From Candidatus Omnitrophota bacterium (lineage in GTDB: Bacteria; Omnitrophota; Gorgyraeia; Gorgyraeales; Gorgyraeaceae), in contig JAHIPS010000092.1 in the NCBI GenBank assembly GCA_018902915.1, positions 1 to 42,332 on the forward strand: DNA of 42,332 nt, given 5' to 3'. Shown here piece by piece: positions 36,301-42,300 of the stretch. Below the pieces are notes generated by a model. That model did no database searches. It saw only the letters and a program-made list of their open reading frames with translations, and was not told where the DNA came from. Numbering within the stretch: position 1 is the stretch's first letter; every line of letters begins with the position of its first letter. Made by a program: the position numbers and the translations under genes.

Positions 36301-39300
36301 AAGATGAATACAACAAAGAATTAGTTAAGGAGGTCGTTGGCTGGATGGATAGCAGTCAGCCCGAAACTCTTAAAATAATAGCAGCTGAGATGTTGGGAGA
36401 GATGGGAATTAAAGAAGCTATTAACCAATTGATAAAGGGCCTTGAGGCAGAGTCAAATCCATGGGTAGTTCAGCATTATATTAAAGCAATCAGGGCTTTA
36501 GGTATAAAAGGGCTATTACCGCAAGATGCAATACGGACATTATTAGAATTAGCTCAGGATTTTCCAGAAGAGCAAAAATCCATAGCAAAATCATTAATAG
36601 AGACATTAGGGGAGATTAAATACGGAAAGGAAGAAGGTTTGCTTAAGAGATCAAAGAAGATTTTAGTCAATGTTGCCCTCAATGCCAGAGATGTTGATCT
36701 GCGTGATACAGCTGTGCAGTCGCTCAATAACTTACCAGGCAAAGAGATGGAATATAAGAATAAATCTATATTTCAGAAGTCTATTACTAATATTATTTTA
36801 ATAACTATGTTAATATTTACACCAAGAGTAATAGCGAAGCTTTTACTTCTCGTGCTAAAAAACCCTGAAACAATCGAAAGGCTTACTGGGAGTTCATTGT
36901 CTAGGTTGATTAACTATTGGGCTCAAGGGTCTCGCTTATTTGCTCAAAAGGTGAATCTTCGTTCTCCAGAAGAGATTAAGAATATTGCTTCTGAGCATAC
37001 GGCTAAAGGCGAACCTATTCAAAAGAGACAATATAGGATTGAAGACTTAGAATATCTAAGGCCATTCTGGGAAGTAGGCGTAGTTCATTCTAATCCTATT
37101 GATTTATATTATATAAAAGGCAGAGATAAAGATGATCCAGATAACTGGGTTTTACTTAAAGGTGGCAATGACTATACTTTAAGCATGGATTATATCGGCA
37201 CAAGGATTTTCCAGTTGGCTGGTTTACCTACCCCTAATGTTTCATTGGTAAGGTTGCCGAGCGATGAATTGCGTCTGGCAATAGGTTTCTTAAGAGGGTA
37301 TCGTGACGGTGGATACAATTTACCAAAGAAATATCAAGAGGATCTGTTGATCCAATCAGGATTTGTTTTCGATGCTTTAATTAATTGCCAGGATCGTCAC
37401 CCCACTAATATGCTCTTTAAGACTATACCTTATAATGTTAATATCTGGACCTGGTTATGGAGAAAGATTAAAGGTAGAGAAGAATTTGTTGATAGGATAT
37501 TTGCTGACTTCGGAGCTAGTGGCATTTCCAGAGCAACTGGCGGTATTACAGAATTTCCCAAGGAGGTTACTGAAAAGGATCTGCTTATTATTTTATTAGG
37601 CGCGAGAAATACAGCATGGGGAGCTAAGATTCCAGAGGGAACTATGCTTCAAAACGCAGAATTTCCAAATCCGATTAATGAGGCCTATGGAGCATTAATT
37701 GCAGATTATCAAAAAGGAGGGAGGTTACTCCAGAATTTTGCAAGGGCCTTAAAGGCTATCACGGATGAGCAAATTGAAACGATAGTAAAATCAGCATATT
37801 TGCCTACCGGAGAGACAAGTAAGCAGCTTGTGGTAAGCTGGATTAAACAGTTAGAGATGGAATTATCCCATGGATTCTGGAATAGAAAAAAGCCCCGAGA
37901 TAGACAAAATGTTATTGAGATGCTGGAAGGAGATATGCAGTCCGAGGATTTCAAGGGCGATGTGCAGGATTTTATGATCAAGGCCTTAATCTTAAGAAGG
38001 GATACCTTAGTAAATCTAATAGAAGATTTAATTATAAGTTCTAGCCCACATAGGAAAGAGGAATATAAAGATGATATAAAAGAGGAAAAGATTCCTGAGA
38101 ATGTAATAGTAAAAAAAGATTCCGGATTTGGCGATTCTGCGGCTGAGGTCAGGGTTACTGTGGGCATTGACGGGAAGGTCAAGGGCGAACCCAGACTGTA
38201 TATCCATGGCCCGTTGTTCGAGGAATTCAGAGAAGCAGGTTTAGAAGGTATCTCAAGGGCTATCCTTAAGAAGGAGCTTAAACACATGGAAGATATAAAG
38301 AATGAAGCTTATGAGTTCAGGACATTGGCTAATCTTAAGATAGCTCATGAAAAGTCCATGGAGAGATACCCTGATTCTGATGAAACAAAGGAATTGGCAA
38401 AGGCCGTAGCAGCAGCATGGGATTGGTATGAAGCCCTGGGATATAAGGTGATGTATGACGATTTAATTATGCAGGGATTTAACCCTTTTAATCTCAGAGA
38501 GGCTGCTAACGAACAGTTTAAGAGGGGCAAGAACCTTTCGGGCAGCGCGCTTATGCAATTGGCACAGTTTATGGAGGGTGTCGAGGATAAAGGGATCGGG
38601 CTTTTTTATGCATCAGCCAGGGATTTAAAAGAAGGTAAAGGAACTATTGCAAAGGCCATAGAAACTGCGTTAAAGGATAGAGATTTTGAAGACTATTTGA
38701 AGAATATAATGCCAAAATTAAAACAATTCGACGAAATTGCTTATCTTGGTTTGGTTGTAGGAGAGATAAATGAAGAAACAGCGCTGATTTTTGGTCCATC
38801 TCTGCCGATTCCGCTTATAGATTTTGACCTTATAGATAAAAAGATACAAAAGAATAAAGCGACACTTAGATCAGTCAAATTAAAGAGGGATATTTTAGGA
38901 CCTTCCCAAAATCTTTTTATTAGACCAGAAAAGAAAGCGGTTTCAGTGGTTTCTCCAGATGAATTTGCTTCATTCACTGCCCATAAAGTAGCTGAAAAGA
39001 TAAGACAACTGCAGAAGGATTCTCAGCGGAGTGTAAATATTGTATTTGCTACCGGTAACACTATGATTGGCTTCCTGGATAATTTGGCAAGAGAGTCTGG
39101 TATTGATTGGTCAAGAGTTCAAGCATTTCATCTTGATGAATATAAAGGCCTGCCACCGGATAGCCCATATTCTTTTGCTTATTACTTAAACCAAAATATC
39201 TTCTCCAAGGTTCTTATCCCTGCTGAAAATATCCATTATATCAACGGTGCCAATCCTGACCTTAAGAGTTATATGGAAGAATTAAAAAGATATGGTGGAG

Positions 39301-42300
39301 CAGATATAGTTATTTTGGGAATAGGAAAGGATGGACACTTGGCATTTAATGAGCCTCCCCACTATTCAAGTTTTAATAGTCGTATGCAGGTGGTTGAGTT
39401 GGATGAGAGCACAATCGAGGCTAACGAACCAGATTATCCCGGTATTCGTGATATTCCTTACGCCATTACCATGGGTATGGCAGATATATTTGAAGGAAGG
39501 CACATCTTCTTTTTTGCTAATAAAGAGAAAAAAGCAGAAATAGTTAAGAAATCTTTCCTCGGGCCTGTTACTGAAGAAGTACCTGCCTCTATGTTACAAA
39601 GACATCCTTCTGTTACCGTTGTTCTTGATGAAGGAGCAGCCACTCTATTGCCAATTGATTCTCCTTTCAGGATAGATAAAAAGATGCAAAAGAATAAAGA
39701 GATACTTAGATCAGTCAAATTAGAGAAGGATATTTTTGGACCTTCCCAAAATCTTTTTATTAGACCAGAAAAGAAAGCGTTTTCAAAAGCATTAGAAAGA
39801 ATTGCATTTGTTTTGTCGCCGGATAGCCCCTTGCTTAAACAAAAAGATATCAGGCAGAAAATGCGTATATTAAAGAGGATTGGAGAAGATATACAGAGAA
39901 TAAAGTCATTTAGGGACAGGATAGATGCGGTTTTGAGTAAGATACGTTCATCCGGAACTATAAAGAAACAAGTTTTTAATCCGGAAGATCTTAAGATTCG
40001 CGAAATAGTGAGATCAGTCATGTCCATAGAGAAGGATTTAGAAAGCACGACAAGATTTCAACAATATAAATTGCGTATGCTGGAAGCAATTACTGTTTCA
40101 AAAAATCATATGGAAAAAGGAGATCTTTATTTAGCATCTGTTGCGTTGAAAGGTGCAAGATCTTTACTGAGCGAATATTTGAGATTTCTACATGGAGAAA
40201 CACATGTTATAGAAGAAGAGTTGAAGAAAGCCCAGACTCAACAGCGGCTGGAAGAAGAAAGGAATCGACCTGATTTTTCAGGCATAGAATGCCGTTCCAT
40301 TAGCACCTTAGAGTTAAAAAATATGTTGGAAGGTAAAATTATAGTTACGCCTACTGTGTTAGATAAAAGTCACGATGAACAGACTGAATTACCAATGCAT
40401 ATTCACGATGAGCATGATTTTATATATGATGCGGCTGACCCCAGGCCTTTAAGGAAGTGGTCTGATGAAAGGATGAAGAGGCTTTTGACTGCAGATGCTA
40501 TAAGGATAAATTCTCCCCCTGAGAGCTACCCGGCGTTCATGAAGAAGATTACAGAACGCAGAAGAGAGAAAGGAAATAACACAGTTCTTTTTTGCCTCCC
40601 GAACAAAGGTATCCCGATCCCACCGCAAATTATGAAGCAATTGATGGACATTCTCAGAGAAAATCCCGACATAAAGATAAATACAGGGACTAAAGATAAT
40701 AAAAAGGTATGGTCTATAGAAGAGAAGAAGAACCCTGCTTCTTCTCAATTCCAAAGTTTAAATCTGGAAGAATACGGAATTAAAAACCCCGAAGCTAAAA
40801 AACTAATTAATAGCATACTTTCAATAAAAGGAGTTAGTTTAGGGACACAGAAAGGAAGAATATTCTTTATATTTTCTTCTTCAATAGTTAGGATGAAAGA
40901 ACAAGTAGGGAAAATAAAGGGATTTAGCTTAGATGATGACTCAAAGCGACCGGGCAGATTTGACTTGTTTGATTTAGAAAGAAATGTAAGGGTTGCTAAG
41001 ATTGGTAAAGAAGACAAGATGATAGCTTTGGGACCAGGTAATCCCAATGATATAGAGAGTTTAAAATTTATAAAGAAATTTATAAGACATGTAATTATAA
41101 CACCTCGTAGGGCTAGAGAGGAAAAGCATTCATCAAATTGTAAAATTATGGACGGGTCTAAAGAAAAATATGATGCTGGCAAAATAGAGGATGATAATAG
41201 CAGTAATAGCAATGAGGACCGTGATATCTACTTTGGTTTTGGATTAGGTGTTGGGTTTGGACAAATAGTTAGGGTGATAAAACAGGCGATACAGAAATTT
41301 AAAGGGCTATTAATGCCGCAGGCATATCAGCATATTAGAGATATATGGAAAGTTGTAGCACACGCTATGTTTCCTAAAAAATATCCCCCTATCTTGGAAG
41401 AAAGACCACCTGAAATAATACCAATAGAGGAAAAGATAGAGGAAATAATCCCAGAAGAAATTGAAATTATTGACGAGGTTTTTGGATTAATAGACTTGGA
41501 GCCACTTAGTTTGGATGAAATTAGATATAGGATATATAAACAAAGGAAGTTGAAAAAGAGTAGTAGAGAAAGAAGCAGAGCTAGAGAGGAAATAGATACA
41601 GCAATTAAGAATTTGTTACAAGATGGCAGCATAGGATTTGGATATGATAGAGAAGTACCTTCAAAAAAGATATTTGTCTCATCAAAAAGAATAGAGGGTT
41701 TATTCAGAAAGGGAGAAATTATACGCTTTGCCTATCTTAATGAGCGCCAGCAGAGGATATATTGCACAAGAGAAGAGTTCGATGATTTGGAGGATAAGGG
41801 AAAGTTAACCAAGGTATATATTAAGAAGGGATTAGAAGAGTATTATCTTCAGAACGCCATAGATAAATTAGTAAAGAAGAATGAAATCTTAACCGCCATT
41901 GATAATAAGGGAGGGATGATTCAATTTTTAAGAGAGGTTAAGGATGATTTTCGCATAGAGGTATGCAATAAAAGGTTTGAAGAAGTCTTTACAACATGCG
42001 AGTTAAATAATCCTGAGAAGAAAGGAGAAGCTTATTTAATCCGCAACGCATATAAGATAGCCAGAGAGACTTATGAAAAAAGAGCCTTTTCTGCAAGCGG
42101 AGAATTATACCTGGAACATGTCTTAAATGTAATTGAAAGGTTGATAGAATGGGATATAGATGATGTGGATATATTAGTAGCAGCATTATTACACAAGATT
42201 TCTAAAACGAGGAGAAAAGGGATTTTTAAACCGCTAAAACATTCACTTAGAATTCTGGAAATTGTTAATAAATATGAACGGGCAAGTAATTTGGATTATC

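Noticed and set aside
37709-38287. A 192-codon minus-strand open frame
   Set aside because: Composition of an antisense shadow; the plus frame here continues the second kinase-like domain.
38832-39785. NagB with flanking repeats considered as an insertion sequence or mobile element
   Set aside because: There are no terminal inverted repeats, no transposase and no stop codons. The repeats are coding linkers that keep frame, so domain duplication is the better reading.
39458-40048. A 196-codon minus-strand open frame that shares a stretch with the minus-strand open frame at 38741-38977
   Set aside because: The likeness between the two comes only from the 114-base direct repeats read backwards; the sense frame carries NagB.
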